This document shows positions 25,824 through 34,301 of a DNA stretch of 64,000 nt, in pieces. A program made the translations under genes and the position numbers. The notes under the pieces were generated by a model. It had not been told where the DNA came from. It saw only the letters and a list, made by a program, of their open reading frames with translations, and did not search any database. The stretch comes from CAYNRA01 sp046296415. Lineage in GTDB: Bacteria > Bacteroidota > Bacteroidia > Cytophagales > Spirosomataceae. Location of the stretch: positions 868,001 through 932,000 of the forward strand of contig JBKBLN010000001.1 of assembly GCA_046296415.1 (NCBI GenBank), in the 5' to 3' direction. Position 1 is the first letter of the stretch; the number at the start of each line of letters is the position of its first letter.

Positions 25824-25870
25824 CATTCCATTTCCCAACAAGATCCAGCCAAGTAGATCATCATTACCGC

Positions 25871-28744
25871 ATGAAATTTCATTTAGACGCTTCAGAAGCA
25901 TTCGAAAACCGTCATCATGGTCAACGGACCCAAGATGAATCGGCTATGTTACAGCAAATTGGGGTTGCCTCAATCGATCAGTTGATTGACGAGACGGTTC
26001 CTGCTGCCATTCGGTTACCAAAACCTCTTGACTTACCCAGTGCGTTGAGCGAGCAAGAATTCCTCGCTTATTTCAAACGAGTAGGCCAGCAAAACAAAAT
26101 TTTCCGGTCCTTCATCGGGGCTGGTTACTATGACACGGTTGTTCCTCCCGTTATTTTGCGGAATATTTTGGAAAATCCTGCTTGGTATACGGCTTACACG
26201 CCCTATCAAGCTGAGATAGCCCAAGGACGTTTGGAGATGTTGTTGAATTTTCAAACCTTGGTCAGCGATCTGACGGCAATGGAAATTGCCAATGCTTCTT
26301 TGCTAGATGAAGGCACCGCTGCGGCAGAAGCCATGTCCATGTTTTTAGGGGCTCGAAAGGGAGGAAAGAAAAATGCCAATACATTTTTTATCTCAGATCT
26401 TTGTCATCCTCAAACCATTGATGTGGTCCGTGGACGGGCCATTCCTTTGGGTGTTGAGGTAATTGTTGGAGATTATGCCTCATTTGACATCACCCATCCC
26501 GACTTGTTTGGTGTCCTTTTACAATACCCTGCGACTACAGGGGAGGTAATCGATTACTCCGACTTCATTGCTGCCGCTCATGAGCAACAGGTGTTTGTTA
26601 CGGTTGCAACGGATCTACTTGCTCTAACCTTATTGAAGGCACCCGGTGAAATGGGAGCAGATGCTGTAATTGGTACGGCTCAGCGTTTAGGTGTTCCTAT
26701 GGGATATGGAGGGCCTCATGCCGCCTTCTTTGCTACCAAAGATGCGTACAAGCGTCAAATCCCAGGGCGAATTATTGGGGTTTCTGTCGATACCGAGGGG
26801 AATCCAGCCATGCGGATGGCACTTCAAACACGGGAACAACACATTCGGAGGGAAAAAGCCACATCCAATATTTGTACTGCTCAGGTGCTATTGTCGGTAA
26901 TGTCGGCAGCGTACTGTATTTACCACGGGCCAGAGGGTTTAAAACGTATTGCACAAAAAATTTATGGCCTTACTCAATTGACTAGGGAAATCATCCAATC
27001 TTTAGGTGTGGAGGTCGTTAATTCCCATCATTTTGACACCTTAACACTTCGGATTCCGGGAAGATCCGGCCGTGTTCGTGAATTAGCTGAGGAAAGAGGA
27101 ATGAACTTCCGGTACCTGAATCAAGACGTTTTCAGCCTTAGCTATGATGAGACAAAAACAATGGCCGATGTTGTAGATGTGTTGGATGTTATCATGGAGG
27201 CTGCCGGTGTATTGACCGAAATGCAGGTTTCTCCGGAAATTGAATTACAGATTCCCTCGGCATTGGAAAGAACGTCAAAATACATGACGCATCCTGTGTT
27301 TTCTTCTTACCACACCGAGCATGAAATGCTACGGTACTTAAAGTCATTGGAGAACAAGGATTTATCGATGGTTCATTCCATGATTTCATTGGGAAGTTGT
27401 ACCATGAAATTAAATGCCACGGCGGAGATGATTCCAGTCACTTGGCCTGAATTTGGTCGAATTCATCCCTTTGCCCCTGTAGAACAAGCAAAGGGGTATC
27501 AGATCATGTTTGATCATTTATCGAAATGGTTGTGCGAAATTACCGGATTTGACGCTATGTCGTTACAACCTAACTCAGGTGCTCAAGGGGAATATGCAGG
27601 GCTAATGGTGATTCGAGCTTTCCACCAAAGTCGGGGAGATCACCATCGCAACATTGCCTTGATTCCTTCTTCTGCCCATGGAACCAACCCGGCATCGGCG
27701 GTCATGGCTGGCATGCAGGTAGTGGTGGTGAAATGTGATGAGCGTGGTAATATTGATGTAGCGGACTTGCGCGCTAAAGCAGAGCAATATCAAAATGACT
27801 TAGCCTGCTTGATGGTTACCTATCCTTCAACACATGGCGTTTTTGAGGAATCTATCATCGAAATATGTGGCATTATCCATCAATTCGGCGGTCGAGTGTA
27901 TATGGATGGTGCGAATATGAATGCCCAAGTAGGTTTGACTTCTCCTGCCACCATTGGTGCCGATGTATGTCACTTGAATCTCCACAAAACTTTTTGTATT
28001 CCTCATGGTGGGGGTGGCCCTGGAATGGGACCAATTGGCGTTGTAGCTGATCTAGCTCCCTTCTTGCCAGGGAATGCTTTCATTCAAACAGGTGGGGAGC
28101 AAGCCATTCCAGGGATATCAGCTGCTCCTTGGGGAAGTGCAAGCATATTACCTATTTCTTACGCGTACATTGCCATGATGGGCGGAGAGGGCCTTACCAA
28201 TGCTACTCGACGGGCCATACTGAACGCGAATTACATCAAATCTCGATTAGAAGGTCATTTTGAGATATTGTATACCGGAAGTAAAGGCCGATGTGCCCAC
28301 GAAATGATTGTCGATTGTCGACCATTTAAAATGGCTGCGGGTATTGAAGTTGAGGATATCGCCAAACGTTTAATGGACTATGGTTTCCATGCCCCAACAG
28401 TTTCGTTCCCTGTGGCTGGAACCTTGATGATCGAACCGACGGAATCGGAGTCAAAACAAGAAATGGACCGTTTTGTGGATGCCTTGATTTCAATTCGTCA
28501 GGAAATTCGGGAAATCGAGGAGGGGCAATTTTCAAAAGAAGACAATGTTTTGGTTCATGCACCCCATACCATGCGGATTGTGATGGCATCCGAATGGAAT
28601 CGGCCTTATTCGAGAGAAAAAGCGGCCTTTCCGGTTCCAAGCTTGCGATTTGCAAAATTCTGGCCATCGGTGAGTCGGATTGACTCGGCGCATGGGGACC
28701 GAAATTTGGTTTGTGCGTGTTTACCTATGGAGGCCTACGCCTAA
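25871..28744 (+). CDS. gcvP: Glycine dehydrogenase (decarboxylating), P-protein
   Basis: The P-protein of the glycine cleavage system decarboxylates glycine and passes the aminomethyl group to lipoyl-GcvH. The 957-residue product is a full-length fused P-protein (same length as the E. coli enzyme). It has two homologous halves; the PLP lysine lies in the second half within HLNLHKTFCIPHGGGGPGMG. Other typical segments are YTPYQAEIAQGRLE and LGSCTMKLNATAEM. It is a single-gene unit: gcvT and gcvH are not in the window, and a terminator follows. Confidence 0.97.
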   Translation: MKFHLDASEAFENRHHGQRTQDESAMLQQIGVASIDQLIDETVPAAIRLPKPLDLPSALSEQEFLAYFKRVGQQNKIFRSFIGAGYYDTVVPPVILRNILENPAWYTAYTPYQAEIAQGRLEMLLNFQTLVSDLTAMEIANASLLDEGTAAAEAMSMFLGARKGGKKNANTFFISDLCHPQTIDVVRGRAIPLGVEVIVGDYASFDITHPDLFGVLLQYPATTGEVIDYSDFIAAAHEQQVFVTVATDLLALTLLKAPGEMGADAVIGTAQRLGVPMGYGGPHAAFFATKDAYKRQIPGRIIGVSVDTEGNPAMRMALQTREQHIRREKATSNICTAQVLLSVMSAAYCIYHGPEGLKRIAQKIYGLTQLTREIIQSLGVEVVNSHHFDTLTLRIPGRSGRVRELAEERGMNFRYLNQDVFSLSYDETKTMADVVDVLDVIMEAAGVLTEMQVSPEIELQIPSALERTSKYMTHPVFSSYHTEHEMLRYLKSLENKDLSMVHSMISLGSCTMKLNATAEMIPVTWPEFGRIHPFAPVEQAKGYQIMFDHLSKWLCEITGFDAMSLQPNSGAQGEYAGLMVIRAFHQSRGDHHRNIALIPSSAHGTNPASAVMAGMQVVVVKCDERGNIDVADLRAKAEQYQNDLACLMVTYPSTHGVFEESIIEICGIIHQFGGRVYMDGANMNAQVGLTSPATIGADVCHLNLHKTFCIPHGGGGPGMGPIGVVADLAPFLPGNAFIQTGGEQAIPGISAAPWGSASILPISYAYIAMMGGEGLTNATRRAILNANYIKSRLEGHFEILYTGSKGRCAHEMIVDCRPFKMAAGIEVEDIAKRLMDYGFHAPTVSFPVAGTLMIEPTESESKQEMDRFVDALISIRQEIREIEEGQFSKEDNVLVHAPHTMRIVMASEWNRPYSREKAAFPVPSLRFAKFWPSVSRIDSAHGDRNLVCACLPMEAYA

Positions 28745-28773
28745 GTTCGAATCAAAATCATTGGGAATTTTTT

Positions 28774-28796
28774 AAGGGGCCTTGTGCCCCTTTTTT
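28774..28796 (+). terminator. Intrinsic terminator after gcvP
   Basis: The stem AAGGGGC/GCCCCTT (28774-28780 and 28786-28792, loop of 5) runs into six T (28791-28796). The ATG of the next gene begins at 28799, only 2 nt after the T-run. Confidence 0.85.
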
Positions 28797-28798
28797 CT

Positions 28799-29782
28799 AT
28801 GAAAGAAGAATTAGTACATCGACTAAATGAATTGGGAGCTTTGGGAGTTCCGGCCGTATTTCTATTGAATTTTGAAGGAGATGAATCGTATGTTTGGACC
28901 CGGGAGGAAGCGACTCAACAAGGGGTACACTTCGCGTTGGGACAAATTCCTTCGGATCGGTCGGTCAAAAAGACTGAGTGGATTCGGGGGATTCATTTGG
29001 TGGATCAGGGAGCTTATGAAAAGTCCTTTCGGAAGGTTCATGAGCACATTGCCCAGGGAAATTCCTTTCTTGTCAATCTGACAGCCTCGCATCCTGTGGA
29101 GTTGGGTGGTTCATTGGAAGAAATATACGAGGCAGCGGTAGCCAAATGCAAGGTATTGTGGGAAAACCAGTGGGTTTGCTTCACACCTGAGCCCTTTGTG
29201 ACGATCGATGCTTCGGGAGTCATTTCATCTTTTCCCATGAAAGGGACCGCCGTTTGGAAAACCGAAAAAGATGAAAAAGAACTTCTTCAAAATCAGAAAG
29301 AATTGTTTGAACATACCACCATTGTCGATTTGATTCGGAATGATATCAGTCGTGTCGCCGATAAAGTTTGGGTGGACCGATTTCGCTTTGTTGAGAAAAT
29401 TCCGACGGCTGATGGGCGGATGTTGATGCAAGTCAGTTCCTGCATTCAAGGTAAATTACCCCTAGATTGGAAAGCTAACTTGGGTAGGATTTTGGCGGAG
29501 CTTGTGCCTGCGGGTTCGATCTCGGGAGCTCCTAAACCCAAGACGGTGGAGATCATTCAACAAGCCGAAGCAGCTCTTCATCCCATGGGGAAACGAGGTT
29601 TTTATACAGGGATCTTTGGCTACTTCGATGGGCAGACCGTTCAAACCTTTGTTTTGATTCGATTTATTGAAAAGACAGAACAAGGGTATCTATTTAAAAC
29701 AGGAGGTGGAATTACGTATCTTAGCCAAGTTCAAACAGAATACCAGGAATTAGCCTCCAAAATCTATGTTCCCATACTTTGA
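28799..29782 (+). CDS. pabB: Aminodeoxychorismate synthase component I-like (PabB)
   Basis: The 327-residue product is a chorismate-binding enzyme. It shows FLVNLTASHP, the SSFPMKGTAVW segment (equivalent to the PIKGT motif), TTIVDLIRNDISRVA, and LVPAGSISGAPKPKTVEII with the chorismate-site residues. It has the compact form without the N-terminal extra domain (E. coli PabB has about 450 residues). The adjacent pabC-like gene supports a p-aminobenzoate role over anthranilate synthesis. ATG 28799 is preferred; GTG 28784 lies inside the terminator hairpin. No promoter or Shine-Dalgarno-like sequence fits between terminator and start. Confidence 0.85.
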   Translation: MKEELVHRLNELGALGVPAVFLLNFEGDESYVWTREEATQQGVHFALGQIPSDRSVKKTEWIRGIHLVDQGAYEKSFRKVHEHIAQGNSFLVNLTASHPVELGGSLEEIYEAAVAKCKVLWENQWVCFTPEPFVTIDASGVISSFPMKGTAVWKTEKDEKELLQNQKELFEHTTIVDLIRNDISRVADKVWVDRFRFVEKIPTADGRMLMQVSSCIQGKLPLDWKANLGRILAELVPAGSISGAPKPKTVEIIQQAEAALHPMGKRGFYTGIFGYFDGQTVQTFVLIRFIEKTEQGYLFKTGGGITYLSQVQTEYQELASKIYVPIL

Positions 29783-30416
29783 AACCATGGCCTGCCTAGA
29801 CGGCAAGTTGCAAAATTTAGCCTTGCATCAAGCACGTTGTTTAAAGACTTTGGAAGATGCCGGGGTGAGTGGGCAAATACCGACCTGGTTTTCACATCCA
29901 GAGATACCTGAAACCTGTCTTTCTGGACTTTACCGAGTGAAATTGCAGTATGATGGGTATACCTGGCAAGTGGATTGGTTTCCTTATCAACGGCAATCCC
30001 ATGAGCAACTTGTTTTCTGGGAGATCGGCGATTTCCAATATCCGTATAAATACACAGACCGAACCTATTTTGCCACCTGTTTACAGGAAGCAGGCCATGA
30101 GCTCTGGTTTCATCGGAAGGGACAATTGCTCGATACCACCTATACACATGTTGCTATTTGGGAGGGTGATCAATGGATTACACCTGCCAATTGGCTTTTG
30201 CCTAGCACGAAACGCACACGATTGGTTCAAGAGGGGCTACTTCAAGAGTCGGTGATACATCTGAGCAATTTACCCACGACGGGTCATTTAATTTTATACA
30301 ATGCACTCCGGGACTGGGAGGATATTTATCGATTTGTACGGACTCCGACCGGTCTTCAGATTCAGTTGGAGAAAGAGGAAAAAGTCATTTTGAATTTGCG
30401 TCGGTTTCCGAAATAA
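29766..30416 (+). CDS. pabC: Aminotransferase class IV, aminodeoxychorismate lyase-like (PabC)
   Basis: The 216-residue product resembles short fold-type IV PLP enzymes. It begins YFETMACLDGKLQNLALHQAR, the usual opening of this class. A likely PLP lysine is in YPYKYTDR (about residue 95), and VAIWEGDQWITPANWLLPST matches the conserved block around the glutamate/threonine of the family. It overlaps the pabB-like gene by 17 nt, so the two should act together: PabB makes aminodeoxychorismate and PabC releases p-aminobenzoate. It is shorter than E. coli PabC (269), so function is assigned mainly from context. Confidence 0.78.
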   Translation: MFPYFETMACLDGKLQNLALHQARCLKTLEDAGVSGQIPTWFSHPEIPETCLSGLYRVKLQYDGYTWQVDWFPYQRQSHEQLVFWEIGDFQYPYKYTDRTYFATCLQEAGHELWFHRKGQLLDTTYTHVAIWEGDQWITPANWLLPSTKRTRLVQEGLLQESVIHLSNLPTTGHLILYNALRDWEDIYRFVRTPTGLQIQLEKEEKVILNLRRFPK

Positions 30417-30426
30417 TGTAATTTTG
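30395..30426 (+). promoter_or_regulatory. Promoter of the SAM riboswitch-metX unit
   Basis: TTTG at 30395-30398 and TAATTTTG at 30419-30426 are 20 nt apart, a full match to the Bacteroidota -33/-7 promoter. It overlaps the end of the pabC-like gene. Transcription should begin near 30432, some 30 nt before the riboswitch. Confidence 0.7.
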
Positions 30427-30462
30427 TCCATCACATCGCTTCACCTGTTCAAGGATATGCGA

Positions 30463-30589
30463 TTGATTTATAAAGACGAGGGGAGAGAATAGGCTCTTTG
30501 AACCTCGGGCAACCTGTCCTCCAAGCTAGGTCAAGGTGCCAATACCTACCTGAGCGGGCTATATCCGGCAGGACTTATAAACCAATCAA
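30463..30589 (+). ncRNA. SAM-I-type (S-box) riboswitch upstream of metX
   Basis: The closing stem pairs TTGATTTATAAAG (from 30463) with CTTATAAACCAATCAA (to 30589). A second stem CGAGG/CCTCG encloses GGAGAGAATAGGCTCT. The conserved SAM-I core elements are present: GGGCAACCT at about 30507-30515 and AAGGTGCCAATACC at 30533-30546. The element lies between a full promoter and metX, whose pathway makes methionine, the precursor of SAM. When SAM is high, such elements reduce expression. There is no obvious T-run terminator after the aptamer, so control may be translational. I cannot run a covariance model; the class assignment comes from the core motifs. Confidence 0.85.
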
Positions 30590-30659
30590 ACGATTCATCT
30601 ATTGGTTTGCCGCCTATTTTTGGGCGATTGTTTTTCGGATGGAATCCATTTTCCTTGTT

Positions 30660-31712
30660 ATGGTATCGTATCACTCGTTTCGTTACACAGAACCTTTTCA
30701 ATTAGAAAATAAGTCTTGGTTACCCGAATTTGAACTGGCCTACACAACGTATGGAACACTCAATGCAGACAAAAGCAATGTGGTGTGGATTTGCCATGCA
30801 TTCACAGGCAATGCTAATCCATCGGATTGGTGGAATGGTCTTGTTGGAGACCAATGGTTTTTCAATCCTAGAGAACATTTTATAATTTGTGCAAACGTGT
30901 TGGCCTCTCATTATGGGTCAACCAACCCTCTCTCGGTGAATCCTCTGACAGGGGAGCCTTACTTTCATGATTTCCCGATCGTTACACTCCAAGATGTGGT
31001 TCGGACGTTTGAGTTACTTCGGAATCATTTGGAACTTCCCAAAATTCAATTTTTGGTGGGAGGGTCCTTGGGAGGGCAACAAGCTTTGCAATACGCGATC
31101 AGTTTTCCGGATGTGGTCGAACGTTTGATACTATTTTCAACCAATGCGATTCATTCACCTTGGGGAATTGCCTTCAATGAGTCTCAGCGTATGGCAATTG
31201 AGCTGGACCCGACCTGGACGGAGCGGTCACCCAAAGCAGGTATGGACGGAATGAAAGTGGCCAGGTCCATCGCCTTGCTATCTTACCGAAATTATGAAAC
31301 GTATCAACGTACTCAATCACGAGACGAAGGCCAGGTAGATTTTTTTCGGGCCATGACCTACCAAAATTATCAAGGAGAAAAAATTCAAAAGCGATTCAAT
31401 GCCTTTAGTTATTACTTCCTAACCAAGATGTTTGACACCCACGACGTTGGCCGAGGGATTGGGCGAGTGGAGGATGCTTTGGGTCTAGTTCAAGCCAAGA
31501 CCCTAGTGATTGGAATAACCTCGGATATCCTATTCCCACCGCAAGAACAACAGTTTATTGCCCAGCATATACCCGGTGCTACCTATGTCGAGATTGACTC
31601 TACGTATGGTCACGATGGATTTTTGATTGAGTTTGAGATCATGACTCAAACCATCCGGCAATGGATGAGGTCTACGGTGTCGACGGCTGTCGATTCAGTC
31701 GGATTAACATGA
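30660..31712 (+). CDS. metX: Homoserine O-acetyltransferase
   Basis: MetX acetylates (or succinylates) homoserine for methionine synthesis. The alpha/beta-hydrolase-fold product (350 residues from this start) has the nucleophile elbow VGGSLGGQQALQ (Ser near 136), the catalytic Asp in ITSDILFPP and His in YGHDGFL, with an early HAFTGNA oxyanion block. The open frame extends to 30498, but that part overlaps the riboswitch and is not protein-like. MVSYHSFRYTEPF at 30660 matches family N-termini; 30639 is an alternative. Its last 41 nt overlap the truncated haemoglobin gene on the other strand. Confidence 0.92.
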   Translation: MVSYHSFRYTEPFQLENKSWLPEFELAYTTYGTLNADKSNVVWICHAFTGNANPSDWWNGLVGDQWFFNPREHFIICANVLASHYGSTNPLSVNPLTGEPYFHDFPIVTLQDVVRTFELLRNHLELPKIQFLVGGSLGGQQALQYAISFPDVVERLILFSTNAIHSPWGIAFNESQRMAIELDPTWTERSPKAGMDGMKVARSIALLSYRNYETYQRTQSRDEGQVDFFRAMTYQNYQGEKIQKRFNAFSYYFLTKMFDTHDVGRGIGRVEDALGLVQAKTLVIGITSDILFPPQEQQFIAQHIPGATYVEIDSTYGHDGFLIEFEIMTQTIRQWMRSTVSTAVDSVGLT

Positions 31713-32058
31713 TATTTCCGATTTCAAGTGCCTTTTCTTTCACAAAGTCGGCTTTTTCTCCTGAAAAATGGGAATTTACCGTATGAAACCACCATGCCAA
31801 CCAATGTTCAAAATGATCTATGGTCATAGGATGTTCTTGGTGTTTCTCTAAATGAACCCACATCATTCCACCATCGTAGGCACCTGTCTGAAAAAGCCAA
31901 TTTTCCCAAAAGTTAATGGTGCGGGTGAGGTGTCTTTGAAACTGTTCTTCTGGCATAACAAAAACTGGTGCTAGAAGAGGGTCAGAGTGTACATGCTTGT
32001 AAAATGTCTCAACTAAATATTGGATATCCCCCCGGGATGTGATATCGGGTAATGCCAT
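31672..32058 (-). CDS. Group III truncated haemoglobin
   Basis: The 128-residue product fits the group III (P) truncated globins. The pattern FYKHVHSDPLLAPVF, then RHLTRTINFWENWLF, a proximal-type His in WVHLEKH/HFEHWLAWWF and TVNSHFSGEKADF are typical. These haem proteins bind O2, NO or sulfide in the cytoplasm; the Campylobacter homologue is tied to respiration under low oxygen. Its 3' end overlaps metX by 41 nt tail to tail, so the two transcripts are complementary there. It has its own promoter element. Confidence 0.88.
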   Translation of the reverse strand: MALPDITSRGDIQYLVETFYKHVHSDPLLAPVFVMPEEQFQRHLTRTINFWENWLFQTGAYDGGMMWVHLEKHQEHPMTIDHFEHWLAWWFHTVNSHFSGEKADFVKEKALEIGNIMLIRLNRQPSTP

Positions 32059-32088
32059 GTTTCCTGTTCTATGTTCAACATATTACTG

Positions 32089-32096
32089 CAAATGTA
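32089..32096 (-). promoter_or_regulatory. Promoter -7 element for the truncated haemoglobin gene
   Basis: Minus-strand TACATTTG fits TAnnTTTG, 30 nt upstream of the start. It is 46 nt from the divergent promoter element of the GWxTD gene. Confidence 0.45.
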
Positions 32097-32142
32097 CGTT
32101 GTATAGGGGATAGGAATTTCTGATCTTCCTCGTATTTTTAGG

Positions 32143-32150
32143 TAAATTTG
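32143..32150 (+). promoter_or_regulatory. Promoter -7 element for the GWxTD gene
   Basis: TAAATTTG fits TAnnTTTG; TTTC at 32117-32120 is a weak -33 candidate, 22 nt upstream. The box ends 30 nt before the start codon. Confidence 0.5.
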
Positions 32151-32180
32151 ATAAATTGAATAAAAAATAATCATTGGGTT

Positions 32181-33452
32181 ATGGGGCGTATCGTTTGTTT
32201 ACTGGTTTTGATTACACTTGGTGCTTGTACTACCACCAAGAAAACGCCATTGGTGGTTGGAAACGAGGCTCCCGTGGTGCGGGAAACCAACCTAAACAAC
32301 CCCGCCTTAACCGCTCTCAAAGGACGTTATTTGCTGATTGATTCTACTCGTTTGCAAGTTTATTTGGACGCGGTCATATCTCCTCTCGAAGCAGGTTCCG
32401 AACTGGAGCAGATTAACAAACGATTCAAAATAGGTTGGATGATCAATTCAGATTATTCTTTGCGGGATCGATTGGCGACCGGACGGGTAGAATTGGGCCC
32501 CGACAATTTTAAGCAGGAAGGGGAGCATTCATTCATCGTATTCGATATTCCACGTCCTGCTGGTTTAACACAGGGCGTTTTATTGATTGAGTTTGCTGAT
32601 TTTCAAGCCTCTAAAAAATTCACCAATGATTTTTTCATTGATTTTTCAGGACGTCGAGTGAGTGATCGGTACAAGCTATTTTCGGCCGATGCAACCTATC
32701 CATATCCAAAGCCTTATGTTCGGCAAGGGGATTCCCTTCAAGTTCGAAGTATCATTTCAAATGATCACTTCCTGTATTTGATCAAATACAAGCAAGTACA
32801 TGGGCCTGCTCCCTCGCCGATGTCTGCCCAAAAAAATCAAGATACTCGAGAACCGGCCAGAGAGTCTGTGACCTCAATAAAGAATGGCCAATGGATTCAT
32901 TTTAAGGATCTCGGATTTTATGTTTTAGCGGAGGATTCTTCTCGGCTGGACCAAGCCTTTGGTTTTTTGGTGGTGGACGATCGGTACCCTCGGTTGACAC
33001 GCCCTGAGCGACTTACCGAGCCTGTGGTGTATATGAGTACACCTTTAGAAATTCAGCAGATTCAATCTACAGCCAATGCTAAGCAGGCCATGGATATGTA
33101 TTTTTTAAATTTAACGTCTGGGGATGTCTCCACCGCCCAACGCACCATTCGGAAGTTCTACCAGCGCGTGGAGGAAGCGAATGAATATTTTACAACGTAC
33201 AAAGAGGGTTGGAAGACGGATAAAGGGATGATTTACACGATCATGGGCCCTCCTAATCGGATTCAAAAGAGTAGAGACCGAGAAATTTGGCTATATTCGC
33301 AGTCTCAAAATTTTTCTGAGATCCTTTTTACATTTTATAGAAAACCAAATCAATATGTCGAAGACCATTATGAACTGCTCCGGTATCCGGAGTACCAGTC
33401 GTATTGGTTTCCGATCGTCGAAGCATGGAGAACCGGAAACGTGGCGGAATAG
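32181..33452 (+). CDS. GWxTD domain lipoprotein
   Basis: The 423-residue product has a lipoprotein signal (ITLGAC, Cys at about 12). The C-terminal domain carries the defining motif EGWKTDKG (about residues 341-348), followed by MIYTIMGPPNRI and LYSQSQNF. GWxTD domains occur in Bacteroidota and related phyla in exported proteins of unknown function. The central part (about 60-290) is beta-rich, with no family I recognise. The rlmB gene begins inside its last 28 nt, so the two are co-transcribed. Confidence 0.85.
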   Translation: MGRIVCLLVLITLGACTTTKKTPLVVGNEAPVVRETNLNNPALTALKGRYLLIDSTRLQVYLDAVISPLEAGSELEQINKRFKIGWMINSDYSLRDRLATGRVELGPDNFKQEGEHSFIVFDIPRPAGLTQGVLLIEFADFQASKKFTNDFFIDFSGRRVSDRYKLFSADATYPYPKPYVRQGDSLQVRSIISNDHFLYLIKYKQVHGPAPSPMSAQKNQDTREPARESVTSIKNGQWIHFKDLGFYVLAEDSSRLDQAFGFLVVDDRYPRLTRPERLTEPVVYMSTPLEIQQIQSTANAKQAMDMYFLNLTSGDVSTAQRTIRKFYQRVEEANEYFTTYKEGWKTDKGMIYTIMGPPNRIQKSRDREIWLYSQSQNFSEILFTFYRKPNQYVEDHYELLRYPEYQSYWFPIVEAWRTGNVAE

Positions 33453-34249
33453 GCGCCAGACCCCAATCATCTGCCGGAGGACCGGTGAAGTACCGTTACA
33501 TTAAATCAGCCCCCCGGACTCAAGACAAGGAAGCGTTGGTTTTTGGTGTTCAATCCGTTTTAGAAACATTACGATCTGATAAGGATATAGATAAAGTCAT
33601 GGTACAACGTGAGTTTAGCCATGCCGAGGTCGAAAAACTAGCCAAAGAACGGGATGTTCCCGTACAACGGGTACCGGTTGAAAAACTAAACCAGATAACA
33701 GGAAAAAATCACCAAGGAGTGATTGCCTTTATTTCGGCTGTTAGTTATGCCAAATTATCAAATGTGGTTGCTACTGCCTTTGAATCAGGTCAGGTTCCGG
33801 TGGTCTTGATGTTGGATCGCGTGACGGACGTCCGCAACTTTGGCGCCATAGCTCGAACGGCTGAATGTATGGGTGTTCATGGATTGGTGGTACCCTCTCG
33901 TGGAGGAGCGGCGATTAATTCCGACGCCATGAAAACCTCCTCGGGTGCTTTAAATTTTATTCCAGTTTGCCGAGAACCGGATTTAGTGCGGGCGGTAGAG
34001 GAATTGAAGCTCTCTGGCTTTCAAGTTGTTTCCGTAACAGAAAAAGGAACTGGATTTCCACAAAATATAGATTTTCAAATTCCTACTGTACTGATTATGG
34101 GGTCGGAGGAAGATGGTATTTCGGATGGATTGTTGGAAAGAAGCGATGTTGCGGTACGAATCCCGATGGTTGGCCAAGTTTCCTCACTGAATGTTTCGGT
34201 AGCCGCGGGGATGTTATTATATGAGCTGGTCAGACAAAAAAATCAGTAA
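33425..34249 (+). CDS. rlmB: 23S rRNA (guanosine-2'-O-)-methyltransferase, RlmB/TrmH family
   Basis: The SPOUT enzyme methylates a guanosine ribose of 23S rRNA (Gm2251 in E. coli). The 274-residue product has an N-terminal substrate-binding domain after a basic leader (MENRKRGG), with LVFGVQSVLETL and NHQGVIAF. The three SpoU motifs are complete: LDRVTDVRNFGAIARTAE, VLIMGSEEDGIS and IPMVGQVSSLNVSVAAGM. ATG 33425 is chosen over 33404 because of the basic family-like leader, but this is not certain. A bidirectional terminator follows. Confidence 0.9.
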   Translation: MENRKRGGIGARPQSSAGGPVKYRYIKSAPRTQDKEALVFGVQSVLETLRSDKDIDKVMVQREFSHAEVEKLAKERDVPVQRVPVEKLNQITGKNHQGVIAFISAVSYAKLSNVVATAFESGQVPVVLMLDRVTDVRNFGAIARTAECMGVHGLVVPSRGGAAINSDAMKTSSGALNFIPVCREPDLVRAVEELKLSGFQVVSVTEKGTGFPQNIDFQIPTVLIMGSEEDGISDGLLERSDVAVRIPMVGQVSSLNVSVAAGMLLYELVRQKNQ

Positions 34250-34262
34250 ACGATGGAGTTGT

Positions 34263-34301
34263 AAAAAAAGCCTGCTGAAAAGTGATCAGCAGGCTTTTTT
34301 T
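34263..34301. terminator. Bidirectional terminator between rlmB and uvrA
   Basis: The long stem AAAAAAAGCCTGCTGA/TCAGCAGGCTTTTTTT (34263-34278 and 34286-34301, loop of 7) has T-runs on both strands. It can end both convergent transcripts, and it overlaps the last bases of uvrA. Confidence 0.9.

Noticed and set aside
25635..25870. Possible glycine riboswitch upstream of gcvP
   Set aside because: I looked for the tandem aptamer core and stems and found none; only a promoter element is visible.
30498..30659. N-terminal extension of metX
   Set aside because: This part lies largely in the SAM riboswitch and translates to sequence unlike MetX; the family N-terminus starts at 30660 or possibly 30639.
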